From: JBBDRJ01 sp963766295
GTDB taxonomy: Bacteria; Actinomycetota; JAICYB01
DNA: 64,000 bases
Direction of reading: 5' to 3'
NCBI GenBank assembly: GCA_963766295.1
Contig: CAVXYW010000002.1
Coordinates: 248,001 to 312,000, forward strand
Program-made: the position numbers and the translations under genes
Notes under the pieces: generated by a model
Told to the model about the DNA's origin: nothing
The model's database searches: none
Seen by the model: only the letters and a program-made list of their open reading frames with translations
In this document: in pieces, positions 16,059 to 24,713 of the stretch
How the letters are laid out: each line of letters starts with the position of its first letter
Numbering within the stretch: the stretch's first letter is position 1

Positions 16059-18092
16059 TTGTCCGATCGTTTCACCGACGAAGTCCCAAAGATCGGCCGC
16101 TCAGGACGTATACGAGTCAGGCGGCGATTTCGTCAGGCTTGGAAGTCCAAGAAAAGACGATCTGAGCTTCGTCGTAAAGCTCAGCGCATAGTTTTCTGGC
16201 TGGCCGCGGCTTACCTCGCAACGTGCGTCATCTCGGCGATCTTCACGTTGCCGTCCGTCTGGCGGGCCGCCACTGAGGGCCGGAACCTACTGATCGACGG
16301 TCGAGACGCCGTTCTGGCCCGCAACGACCGCGCGGCATTAGCTACGTTTCGCCGTGCAAACGACGTGCTGAACGGTACGCACTCTCGGCTTGCTTCGGTG
16401 TTCGCCTGGCCGCTCAAAGTCATGCCGATCATCTCAACGCACGTGCGCGTGTCCGAAGCGCTGGCCGATGCCGGCTCGCGTGTGGCCGAGATGGGTTTAG
16501 CGATTTCCACGGTGATGAATGAAATTCCGCAAAGCCAACTGCAGTTGGTGGACGGCCGGGCAGATCTTGACGTCGTGCGCCAAGCGTCGAAAGTCGTTGG
16601 GACGCGTTTGTCGCGATTTCGCGAGATCCAGGAAGTCGTCAGCAGGATCCCCGACGGTTGGGTCTTCAGCCCACTGAACAGTGCGCGACGTGAGGGTCGC
16701 GAACTCCTACCTATGGCCGTCGACGTCGTCGAGAAGCTTGACGTCGCACTGAACGCGCTTCCGGGATTGCTAGGTGAAGGTTCTGGCAAGAGGTACCTCG
16801 TGGCCTTTTCCGGACTGGCTGAACTTAGAGGTACCGGTGGTCTCTACGGGTACGTTACCGATCTCGAAGCCAGCGACGGCGACCTGGATCTAGGTGATGT
16901 CTCCGGAGATCCGGCAACGCTCTTCGCACCGCCCGGCGTTATCGGTCTGCCCTATCCCGACTGGTTCTCGGAGGATTTCAAAGAGAACAGCGGCGTCTTC
17001 ATGAATATCAACCTGACGACCGACTTCCCCACGGTGGCCAAGTTCATCCTGGAGACGGCTTCTTTCTCGCTTGGTGATCTAGACGGAGTCATAGCCGTCG
17101 ATCCTTTGGCCATCAGCTCACTGCTGCAAGTAACTGGACCTATAACCGTGCCGGCCTGGTCTGGAGAGATCAGTGCCGACAACGTGTCTCGGATCGCTCA
17201 CCACGACGTCTATGTGGTGCTGCAGGATGCGCAGGATCGAGAGGATTTCTACGAGCAACTTGTAAGAACGACTTTCGATCGTCTGACGTCGGGAGATATA
17301 AGGATTTCGCCCCGGTCGGCAGGTGCGCTCGATGCGGCAACTCGAGGTGGGCACCTCCGAATGTTTTCGACACACACGAGCGACCAAAAGGCTCTGGAAA
17401 CCCTCGGGCTCTCGGGTGCTGTTGACCAGAATCGCGATGGCACGGATGTGCTGTCGCTTGTTTCTGAAAACGCGAACGGCAACAAGATCGACTGGTATCT
17501 TCGCCGCGACATCGTGTATCGCGTGCGCTTGAACCCTGATAAGGGAGAAGCTGAGACGCGATTGGTCGGCTCGCTTCGCAACGATGCTCCATCGGCGGGT
17601 CTTCCCGACTATGTGATCGGGTCTCAAGCGGGGTTAGCGCCGGGGTCCAATCAGTCGCTCTTGCTCTTGCTCCGCGCTCCTGAAGATGCTCTCGAAGAGT
17701 TTCAGGTCGGCGAAGAGGAATCGCCCGTCGTACTTCGAGAACGGGAAGCTCGGTTGCGTTCCTACCGCTCGTCCGTGACTATCCCGCCCAAATCCGGCGT
17801 AACCGTAAGGGTTCGTTCCAGGGTCAAGGGCGCTGTGGTCGTAGCGGGGGAGCGGCGCCTTTATCGACTCCACGTCATTCCCCAGGCGACCGCTCATCCT
17901 GACCATGGCGAGATCATCGTTGAAGTTCCCGCAGGATGGACGGCGCGCGGAGATACGCGGTATTCGGGAGAGCTGAATCGTCCCCTGACCCTTGAAATCG
18001 AGCTCACCAAGACGCGTCGAGCGACCTTGGTTGACGCCTTGATCCTCAACCCCGTTCGGGCCGTGGGCCGGTTTTTCGCCGGAATTTTTTAG
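16059..18092 (+). CDS. DUF4012 family membrane-anchored protein
   Basis: 677 aa from a TTG start 22 bases after the kinase gene. A very basic N-terminal 42 residues precede one membrane helix (about 43-65), so most of the protein lies outside the cell. The family-defining segment KRYLVAFSGLAELRGTGG followed by GY occurs around 244-265. DUF4012 proteins have no established activity; they recur beside polysaccharide gene sets in Actinobacteria and other Gram-positives. The position directly after the Wzz/BY-kinase supports a role in polymer anchoring or transfer, but that is inference from context. No alternative ATG exists near the helix, so TTG is the best available start. Confidence 0.8.
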   Translation: MSDRFTDEVPKIGRSGRIRVRRRFRQAWKSKKRRSELRRKAQRIVFWLAAAYLATCVISAIFTLPSVWRAATEGRNLLIDGRDAVLARNDRAALATFRRANDVLNGTHSRLASVFAWPLKVMPIISTHVRVSEALADAGSRVAEMGLAISTVMNEIPQSQLQLVDGRADLDVVRQASKVVGTRLSRFREIQEVVSRIPDGWVFSPLNSARREGRELLPMAVDVVEKLDVALNALPGLLGEGSGKRYLVAFSGLAELRGTGGLYGYVTDLEASDGDLDLGDVSGDPATLFAPPGVIGLPYPDWFSEDFKENSGVFMNINLTTDFPTVAKFILETASFSLGDLDGVIAVDPLAISSLLQVTGPITVPAWSGEISADNVSRIAHHDVYVVLQDAQDREDFYEQLVRTTFDRLTSGDIRISPRSAGALDAATRGGHLRMFSTHTSDQKALETLGLSGAVDQNRDGTDVLSLVSENANGNKIDWYLRRDIVYRVRLNPDKGEAETRLVGSLRNDAPSAGLPDYVIGSQAGLAPGSNQSLLLLLRAPEDALEEFQVGEEESPVVLREREARLRSYRSSVTIPPKSGVTVRVRSRVKGAVVVAGERRLYRLHVIPQATAHPDHGEIIVEVPAGWTARGDTRYSGELNRPLTLEIELTKTRRATLVDALILNPVRAVGRFFAGIF

Positions 18093-18223
18093 GGCGAGGT
18101 GCGGCAGTCTGCCCGTAGCCGATCACGCGTCTCCGTCGTTGGTCCTCTTGAGGTTCAGCGGTAGATTTGGTGCGCTCAGATCAAGCGGACAGCCCTCCGG
18201 CATTAAGCCGATAGGAGCAGATC

Positions 18224-19300
18224 TTGTTGAAGCGGTATAGAACGCTCGTCTTGGTGTTATCGGTCACGTTGACGGCGACGGCCGTCCTCGTTTCTGCCCA
18301 GCTGTCCGACGAGCCAGAACCGCTGGGAAACGGCGTGTCGGTCACCGAGCGGTTTGCTCTCCCGCCGGAAGTCGTCGCTGATCGAGATATCTCATCTGTC
18401 GAATCTCCTGCACGGTATCGCCTGCGATCGAGCGGCGTAGCGACCACAGAAAGGCGTCCCCCGTTGGATCTGCCTGGGATCCGACCCACCGGATATGAGC
18501 TCGCTGAGCCGGAAGACAGGACACCGGCGCCCCCACCCGCCTTCTTCCGCGCACTCTCCGGGTCGCTGGATGGCTCGAGAGCACCCATGTTTATCAGCCA
18601 ATGCTCGTACAGCCACAGCCGGAGCGACGACCCGATGGTCTATCCCCGGCAGCCCGGCGCTTCACACTTGCATGACTTCTTCGGCAACGGGCATACAGAC
18701 GCTTTCTCGACGGATGACTCACTGCGCGAGGCCGGCACTACGACGTGTAGGAACTTCCACGGCGACTCCGCCGCCTATTGGGTTCCGGCGCTGTATCAAG
18801 AGGGGAAGAGGGTAAAGCCGTCCTATCTGGATGCCTACTACACGGCGGGTGGCAAGAACACGCGGACAGTCGAGCCTTTTCCGCGCGGTCTGAAGATCTT
18901 GCTGAAGGACGCCGAGGCCTCGAAGTGGCACTGCATGGCGCGTGGTGCCAGCGCGGCCTTCGAGGATCCGCCCAGCTGCCCCACCGGGGAGCATCTGGCT
19001 CTTCGGTTCACTTTTCCCGACTGCTGGGACGGAAAGTATCTCGACGTGCCCGATCACAGGTCGCACATGAAATACGCGGTGGGAATGAACTGTCCGGGGA
19101 GCCATCCCGTCCCCGTTCCCCAGCTAGTGATGTTTATCGGGTATCTGGACGCGGGTAAGGGGCGCGTTGATCTTGCGCCCCTGGATGATCCCTCCGCCCC
19201 TCACGCGGATTTCGTCAATTCTTGGGACCAGGACTTCCTCACGAGGTTCGTCCGGGACTGCATCAACTCCGGGGTCAACTGCGGGACGGTCGCTCCTTAG
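18224..19300 (+). CDS. DUF1996 domain secreted protein (copy 1)
   Basis: 358 aa from TTG 18224, with TAGGAG seven bases upstream. The N-terminus LKRYRTLVLVLSVTLTATAV is a signal peptide or anchor, followed by a disordered stretch to about residue 115. The DUF1996 domain then shows FISQCSYSHSRSDDP, QPGASHLHDFFGN, YWVPALYQ, FPDCWDGKYLDVPDHRSHM and HADFVNSWDQ. Conserved His, Asp and Cys residues suggest a metal site or hydrolase, but no DUF1996 enzyme activity is established to my knowledge. It is followed by a paralogue of similar length, and both follow the DUF4012 gene, so a role on the outside of the cell in glycan modification is a reasonable guess only. Confidence 0.85.
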   Translation: MLKRYRTLVLVLSVTLTATAVLVSAQLSDEPEPLGNGVSVTERFALPPEVVADRDISSVESPARYRLRSSGVATTERRPPLDLPGIRPTGYELAEPEDRTPAPPPAFFRALSGSLDGSRAPMFISQCSYSHSRSDDPMVYPRQPGASHLHDFFGNGHTDAFSTDDSLREAGTTTCRNFHGDSAAYWVPALYQEGKRVKPSYLDAYYTAGGKNTRTVEPFPRGLKILLKDAEASKWHCMARGASAAFEDPPSCPTGEHLALRFTFPDCWDGKYLDVPDHRSHMKYAVGMNCPGSHPVPVPQLVMFIGYLDAGKGRVDLAPLDDPSAPHADFVNSWDQDFLTRFVRDCINSGVNCGTVAP

Positions 19301-19321
19301 CCCGGCCGCTTCGAGGCCGGG
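19301..19321 (+). terminator. GC-rich hairpin between the two DUF1996 genes
   Basis: Arms CCCGGCC and GGCCGGG flank a seven-base loop directly after the stop of the first DUF1996 gene. The stem is strong but no T-run follows, so it is either a weak or factor-assisted terminator or an mRNA-stabilising 3' structure. The gap to the next gene is only 81 bases. Confidence 0.45.
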
Positions 19322-19381
19322 AACGATTCAAGCCGGCCCTCGACATGCCGATGGCAATCACGTGTCGACCAGTTTGCCTTT

Positions 19382-20392
19382 GTGCCGAACGCTCGTTCGC
19401 GTCTCGTGAAGCGAGTCTGGACCGCGTCCCTAATAATGCTGGTCCTTGCCGGGCCGGTGATACTTACCGGCAGCGCATCGGGTCTCAGCATCGATCTGAC
19501 CCGGTTGTGGCCGTTCAAACAGGCCCCGGCGCAGGCTGTAATGCCAACTCCTTCGCCTACGGATGCTCCCGGCACCCAACCAGGGACCTACGAGCCGGCC
19601 GAGCCCGGCGATCGATTGGGTCCGGGAAAACCGAGCATGAACCGGGTCATGCTGGGAATGCTCGATGGTCCGCCCTCGTTCGTCAGCCGGTGCAGCTACA
19701 GCCACAGCGCGAACGATGATCCGATCGTCTTCCCGTCACAACCCGGCGCCTCGCACTTGCACGATTTCTTCGGAAATAAGGCGACCGATGCATTCAGCTC
19801 AGACGACTCCCTGAGAAACGGCGGCCAAACGACGTGTGCCGTTCGTGGGGACAGTTCGGCTTATTGGGTGCCGGCACTTTACGAGAACGGCGAGTACGCC
19901 CAGCCCGGCTCCATCGAGGCGTACTACCAGGCAGCCGGGAAAGACTTCCGGCGCGTTGAACCATTTCCGCAAGGGTTGAAGATGTTGGTCAAAGACAGTC
20001 AGGCCTATATGTGGTTCTGCGTAGCACAGGGATCGAAGGGATGGTCCTCAAAGACGCCGCCACGTTGTCCGCAGGGAGAGCACCTTCAGTTAGAGATCCG
20101 TTTCCCCGATTGCTGGGACGGTAAGTATCTGGACGTACCCGATCACCGCAGTCATATGGCCTACTCGTTGAACGGGTCTTGTCCCACTTCGCACCCAGTG
20201 CCGCTCACGGAACTCAAGATCTTCGTTAACTACCCAACAGCGCACGGCGGAGACGTGATACTCGCGCCCCTCTTCGCACCATCGAATCCGCACGCAGATT
20301 TCGTGAACTCCTGGGACCAATTCAGGCTGTTCCAGCTCGTGCGGGACTGCATCAACGCCGGCGTTCAATGCGGAGCAAATCCACCCGCTTAG
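19382..20392 (+). CDS. DUF1996 domain secreted protein (copy 2)
   Basis: 336 aa from a GTG start. Signal-peptide-like N-terminus (RLVKRVWTASLIMLVLAGPV), a proline/threonine-rich linker, then the same domain signatures as copy 1: FVSRCSYSHSANDDP, QPGASHLHDFFGN, YWVPALYE, FPDCWDGKYLDVPDHRSHM and HADFVNSWDQ. The two domains are clearly paralogous while the N-terminal linkers differ, which suggests duplication with the catalytic or binding core under selection. The 3' end overlaps the convergent GT2 gene by 41 bases. No Shine-Dalgarno is evident; an internal start would lose the signal sequence, so GTG 19382 is preferred. Confidence 0.85.
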   Translation: MPNARSRLVKRVWTASLIMLVLAGPVILTGSASGLSIDLTRLWPFKQAPAQAVMPTPSPTDAPGTQPGTYEPAEPGDRLGPGKPSMNRVMLGMLDGPPSFVSRCSYSHSANDDPIVFPSQPGASHLHDFFGNKATDAFSSDDSLRNGGQTTCAVRGDSSAYWVPALYENGEYAQPGSIEAYYQAAGKDFRRVEPFPQGLKMLVKDSQAYMWFCVAQGSKGWSSKTPPRCPQGEHLQLEIRFPDCWDGKYLDVPDHRSHMAYSLNGSCPTSHPVPLTELKIFVNYPTAHGGDVILAPLFAPSNPHADFVNSWDQFRLFQLVRDCINAGVQCGANPPA

Positions 20393-21269
20393 CTCGGCGA
20401 CACGGAAAGCGTTCTGCCACCGCGTGGCCCGCGATCGATGCCAACACACCCAGTCGATAGGAAACCATCAGCGGTCCGCCGAAACAGCGACGTCGTACCC
20501 CATGCACTAGGGAAACGAGCAAACGCCAGAGCTCCGAAGCTATGGGCGTAGGACGGCCGGTGATTCGGGCGTAGGCGGGAAAGCACCGGCCCCAGCGGAA
20601 TCGATCCATAAGCAGCCGCAAAAGTTTGAGGTCGGCTGCCGTGCGTCGATGCCAAACGAGTGCACCGGGAATGTAGACGATGCGTCCGCCGTTTCGACGC
20701 AGACGTTCCTGCCACTCAACCTCATCCCATTGCCACCTAAGCGCTTCGTCGAATGGACCGACTTCGTCGAGGGCACGGCGACGAATCGCCATGTTCGCGC
20801 CGACGGCCCGATCGATCGGCTTCTCGATGTCACCCGCGTCGAGGTTCGCTGCGATGTATTCCCGCTCGCACGTCCGTGGAGGCTTGCCCTCGTAACGCAC
20901 GAGTATCCGTCCGCCGAAGCACGAAGCGTCGGGGTTCCTATTGGCTCCCGCGGCGATCTCTCGGAGCAACGAGGGATCGGCCTCGATGTCGTCGTCGACG
21001 TAGCAGATGAGATCTCCTTGCGCATGGAATGCCCCGTTGTTGCGCGCCGCGCTAAGTCCCGCGTGCTCTTGCCTCACGTAGCGCACTGAGCCCTGGTTTT
21101 CATCGACGAACTGCGCGACTGCCTCCGCTGTGTGCTCCGTAGATCCGTCGTCAACCACCACGACCTCGTATTCGGAGGTCGGAAGGTCCTGAGCGAGGAG
21201 GCTGCGAAGCGTCGTAGCGAGTGCCTTCGCTCGGTTCCGCGTGCAAACGACAACGCTCAGGTTGGGCAT
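20352..21269 (-). CDS. Glycosyltransferase family 2
   Basis: 305 aa, ATG 21269. N-terminus LSVVVCTRNRAKALATTLRS and VVVVDDGSTEHT are the GT-A nucleotide-binding strands; CYVDDDIEADP is the metal-binding DxD region; EVEWQERLRRNGGRIVYIP gives the acceptor-side signature. The C-terminal portion is basic with arginine-rich ends and may contact the membrane. It stands alone on the minus strand between plus-strand genes, overlaps the DUF1996 copy 2 stop by 41 bases and begins 23 bases from the next plus-strand gene, so promoters on both sides are tightly squeezed. Donor unknown. Confidence 0.85.
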   Translation of the reverse strand: MPNLSVVVCTRNRAKALATTLRSLLAQDLPTSEYEVVVVDDGSTEHTAEAVAQFVDENQGSVRYVRQEHAGLSAARNNGAFHAQGDLICYVDDDIEADPSLLREIAAGANRNPDASCFGGRILVRYEGKPPRTCEREYIAANLDAGDIEKPIDRAVGANMAIRRRALDEVGPFDEALRWQWDEVEWQERLRRNGGRIVYIPGALVWHRRTAADLKLLRLLMDRFRWGRCFPAYARITGRPTPIASELWRLLVSLVHGVRRRCFGGPLMVSYRLGVLASIAGHAVAERFPCRRAKRVDLLRIERRR

Positions 21270-21292
21270 GGATGTGAAGGTACTCTCGATCG

Positions 21293-22315
21293 GTGGAGCC
21301 CTCGGTCACCGTCCTCACGGCCGTCCGGAATGGTGCGCGCTACATCGCAGAAACCGTAGCCAGCATCAGGTCGCAGAGCTATGAGGATTGGGAGCACATC
21401 ATCGTCGATGACGGGTCTGAGGACGAGACCCACAGCATCGTGGGCGAGTTGGCCGCGAACGACTCGCGGATCCGGCTGATCCGACGGGCAGTGTCGGGAG
21501 GCCCTTACGCGGCGGCCAATGAGGGTCTGCGAGAAGCTAAGGGGCGCTACCTCGTGATGATCGACGCCGATGACCTCGCACGTCCCGATCGGATAACGAA
21601 CCAGGTCGAGTTCCTCGAAAGGCGTCCCGAACTTCGATCGTGTGCCGGAGGCTGGCAGGAGATCGATGAGTTGGGAAAGCGAGTCGGCGAACCGCGGAAG
21701 CCTCCGTCACGGACTTCGCGTTCGCTGAGCTGGGCGCTCCCCGTAGTTTCGGGCATCGCACACAGCACGATGTGCATCCGCCGGAACGCATTGGTCGACA
21801 TCGACGGCTATCCGGAGCTTTCCATCGCCGGCGACTACGCCGTATGGCTCGAGCTCGCTCGCCGTAACTGGCTCGGCGTAGCGCCGCAGGTTGTAGTCGA
21901 CTACAGAAAGCATCCGACTGGGATCAGCCGAGACGCGGAGACCTTGCGCTCCGAAAGTCTCGGCATCCTCCGTCCCCACATGAACGCCATGACAAGCGAA
22001 CATTGGGATCCCGACGCCGTCGCGGCGCTATGGAGTGCGGGACGCTGGCACCCAACGGCGCTTGCTACCGGGTTCGAGTCCCTCGATCGGTGGGAGCGAG
22101 CGTGGCGCCTGGATCCGTCCCTTTCCGCGGAAGATAGACGCCTGCTGCGCAAGCTCGGCGCACGTCTGCGGTTGCGTCACGTGAAGTCGAACCACGGCAA
22201 CAGGCCGATAGTCGCTTTTTCCGGACTGGCGCGCTGGGTCCGCCTGCAGCTCATGCCGCGGACACGTACCTCCGGAGTCGCCGGCGAGCCTCCCGGACGT
22301 GCGGGAGTGTCGTGA
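21293..22315 (+). CDS. Glycosyltransferase family 2
   Basis: 340 aa from GTG 21293. SVTVLTAVRNGARYIAETVA and HIIVDDGSEDET form the nucleotide-binding core; LVMIDADDLARPDRI is the metal-binding motif; the DYAVWLELARR segment gives the acceptor-side ED/W pattern. This fold is like SpsA/WcaA family transferases. It is the first gene of a plus-strand operon running to about 31.4 kb in which neighbouring genes overlap or almost touch. It overlaps the following GT4 gene by four bases (GTGA). Donor and linkage unknown. Confidence 0.86.
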   Translation: MEPSVTVLTAVRNGARYIAETVASIRSQSYEDWEHIIVDDGSEDETHSIVGELAANDSRIRLIRRAVSGGPYAAANEGLREAKGRYLVMIDADDLARPDRITNQVEFLERRPELRSCAGGWQEIDELGKRVGEPRKPPSRTSRSLSWALPVVSGIAHSTMCIRRNALVDIDGYPELSIAGDYAVWLELARRNWLGVAPQVVVDYRKHPTGISRDAETLRSESLGILRPHMNAMTSEHWDPDAVAALWSAGRWHPTALATGFESLDRWERAWRLDPSLSAEDRRLLRKLGARLRLRHVKSNHGNRPIVAFSGLARWVRLQLMPRTRTSGVAGEPPGRAGVS

Positions 22316-23520
22316 CCAGACGTTTGCCGGCTCACATCGGTTTCTTCATCCAAGGCTGCGCATCCACAAGTGAGCAGGGCCCCTCGCTTCCTTCGCTTAT
22401 CGGTCCGGCCGTCGAGGGGCTGGCCAACCTGGTAGATCGGGTGACGGTTGTGGCGCATGAACCGCCCCGGATCGCTCGCGGGCAAGAGGAGGTTGCGGAC
22501 TTCATAGTGGAACCTGATCGAGCAAACATCGACGTTCTTTCGCTCGGTCAGGTAGGTAGCTGGCGAGACTACGCGGCTCGCAGCAAACGGATCGGACGTG
22601 TCGTTCGGGAGGCATCGCGCGATTGGGACATCTCTATGTTTCGCCTCCCCAACCGCCGCATCGACACGCTCTTTGCCGGCAACGAGTGTCCGCGTATCGC
22701 TTCGATCGTCCTCGGATACGCTCCCGACGTTGCGCGAGCCGTTCCCCGCAGTCCTCGCAAGGCGGTTCAGATCGCGAACACCATGAGGACTGAGATGACC
22801 GCCAAGAGAGTTCTCAAGGCCTCGAAGGTTGTGATGTTCAACAGCAAGGACGCCGCTGATCGATATCGCGGCGAAGTGTCCGAGCCGCTTATGGAGCCAT
22901 GGTCGATACGTCGTTCGCGATTCGTTCACGTAGCGCAGGACCGGTTCAACACGGAATCGCTCAATCTAGTCATTTGCGGACGGCTTACAAAGACCAAGGG
23001 CGTCGTCGAAGCGATTGAGGTTTTTGCGCGTATCAAGTCGCGTGCTTTTCCCGGGGCTCACCTGCATGTCATCGGCGACGGAGATGCGCGAAGCGCGATG
23101 GAGTCGCGACTCTCCGAGCAGGATTTGCTTGGCTCCTGCACGTTTCACGGATGGGTTCCCGCCGGCCCAGATCTTTTCTCGCTGCTACGCGATATGGATT
23201 TGATGCTTCATCTCTCATATGCGGAAGGCTTCCCAATGGTGATCTGGGAGGCTCTGGCCCACAGCGTGCTTGTCGTATGCACCCCGGTCGGGGGGATCCC
23301 CCACGAGCTCACCGATCAGCGAGAAGCTCTCTTCGTCCCAGTCGGATCCGTCGACGAGCCGGTGCACGCTGTCGAGCGTTTGGCGGCGGACGCCCTCCTG
23401 CGGAAGACGCTTCTACGTCATGGTTTCGACCTGGCACGTGCGTCAACCGTGGAAGCTGTCTGCGGAACTCTCGTCGAAAAGTTCGAGACGACGTGGCCGG
23501 AGTTGCGGTCGGTCAGATGA
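22312..23520 (+). CDS. Glycosyltransferase family 4
   Basis: 402 aa from GTG 22312, coupled to the GT2 stop. N-terminal half is divergent (IGFFIQGCASTSEQGPS), while the C-terminal half is canonical: VICGRLTKTKGVVEAIEVF, LHVIGDGDARS, FHGWVPAGPD and the E-x7-E motif in SYAEGFPMVIWEALAHS, then TPVGGIPHEL. It would transfer a sugar to the growing lipid-linked unit in the cytoplasm. The downstream gene begins within its stop codon. The weak N-terminal match means acceptor preference may be unusual. Confidence 0.83.
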   Translation: MTRRLPAHIGFFIQGCASTSEQGPSLPSLIGPAVEGLANLVDRVTVVAHEPPRIARGQEEVADFIVEPDRANIDVLSLGQVGSWRDYAARSKRIGRVVREASRDWDISMFRLPNRRIDTLFAGNECPRIASIVLGYAPDVARAVPRSPRKAVQIANTMRTEMTAKRVLKASKVVMFNSKDAADRYRGEVSEPLMEPWSIRRSRFVHVAQDRFNTESLNLVICGRLTKTKGVVEAIEVFARIKSRAFPGAHLHVIGDGDARSAMESRLSEQDLLGSCTFHGWVPAGPDLFSLLRDMDLMLHLSYAEGFPMVIWEALAHSVLVVCTPVGGIPHELTDQREALFVPVGSVDEPVHAVERLAADALLRKTLLRHGFDLARASTVEAVCGTLVEKFETTWPELRSVR

Positions 23521-24713
23521 GAGTTGGCTATCACCTGCATGTTCCATTTAGCAGAGCGCCGGACGGTACGGTGCTGTACCCGAGACATCACGCGTTGTTC
23601 GTCGAGGAACTGGGCCGCCAGTCGGGAGGCGTTAGGTTTTTCGCGTTCGAAGGCCAGACTCCGGACATCGGAGATCGAGTTCTCGACGCCTCACTGGTTG
23701 AGGTCGTGAGCCTCGGCCCCCGGCTGCAGCATCCCGTCGCGTACATCTCGCGTGAGCCGCTCAGGCGGATGCGCGAACGATGGAACGACCTCGACGTGTT
23801 GCTCGTGAGGGGGCCCGGTCCTCTGTTCCCGCGGATACTCCGCGCACGCGGAGGCCCGTCGCGGCTCCCTTTAGTTGTTGGCGACTTGCGTTCGTGGCGA
23901 TCAAACAAGGCCAACTCTGCATGGCGCAACGCGTCGATACATGCGTATCGATTGGCGTACCTGTTTGATGAGAAGAAAGCACTCAGGAGGGGACCGGTAC
24001 TCGTCAACAACGCATGGTTGCGTTCGCGGCTGATCGAAAACGGTTGCACGGATGTGAGGGAAACGTTCACGAGCACGATCACTGAGGAGATGGCCGACGA
24101 CCTGGCTTTGGTAGCTGCCGATCGCCAGATCGACAATGGAGGCACGATTCATCTCCTCAACACGGGGAGGATCGTTGAGGAAAAGGGAATACACGATCTT
24201 GTCGAAGCCCTGGGCGAACTACGTCGTGAGGGCATCGCCGCCGAGCTAGAGCTCGTCGGCTGGGCTCCCGATCGCGATCCGACTGCAGACCTTGCTCTTA
24301 AGCGTGCACAGGAGCTTGGTTTGCACGCGGCGGTCCATTTCACCGGGTACCTCGCACCCGGGCCCGAGTTGATCGAGCGGTACAAGCAAGCGGACATCTA
24401 TTTGTTCGGCAGCCCTACTGAATGGGGCATGCCGCAGTCTTTGATGGAAGCGATGGCAGCCGGGCTCCCAGCCGTAACAACGGACTTCGAAGGATTGCGT
24501 GGAGTCTTGGTCGACAAAGAGCATGCCTTAATCGTCCCGCCACGCAATCCCCGCTCTATGGCGACCGCGATTCGGCGCTTGCTCGAGGATCCCGATCTGC
24601 GGCGCCGACTCTCAGGAAATGCCCGCCGATGGGCAGCTGAGCGCACCAACGAACGCAGTGTCTCGGACATTCTGCGGCACCTGCACGAATTTGCCGAGCG
24701 GAGCCCGTCATGA
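23517..24713 (+). CDS. Glycosyltransferase family 4
   Basis: 398 aa from ATG 23517, which overlaps the previous stop (ATGA); the long upstream frame to 23151 is inside the previous gene and not family-like. N-terminus MRVGYHLHVPFSRAPDGTVL; C-terminal half LNTGRIVEEKGIHDLVEAL, LELVGWAPDRDP, VHFTGYLAPGPELI and FGSPTEWGMPQSLMEAMAAG with the E-x7-E spacing, then TTDFEGLRGV. These are the donor-binding elements of GT4 proteins. It is coupled by ATGA to the next GT2 gene. Specificity unknown. Confidence 0.86.
   Translation: MRVGYHLHVPFSRAPDGTVLYPRHHALFVEELGRQSGGVRFFAFEGQTPDIGDRVLDASLVEVVSLGPRLQHPVAYISREPLRRMRERWNDLDVLLVRGPGPLFPRILRARGGPSRLPLVVGDLRSWRSNKANSAWRNASIHAYRLAYLFDEKKALRRGPVLVNNAWLRSRLIENGCTDVRETFTSTITEEMADDLALVAADRQIDNGGTIHLLNTGRIVEEKGIHDLVEALGELRREGIAAELELVGWAPDRDPTADLALKRAQELGLHAAVHFTGYLAPGPELIERYKQADIYLFGSPTEWGMPQSLMEAMAAGLPAVTTDFEGLRGVLVDKEHALIVPPRNPRSMATAIRRLLEDPDLRRRLSGNARRWAAERTNERSVSDILRHLHEFAERSPS

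Noticed and set aside
22177..22929. Minus-strand frame (250 codons) opposite two glycosyltransferases
   Set aside because: No motif; both glycosyltransferases are clearly coding on the plus strand.
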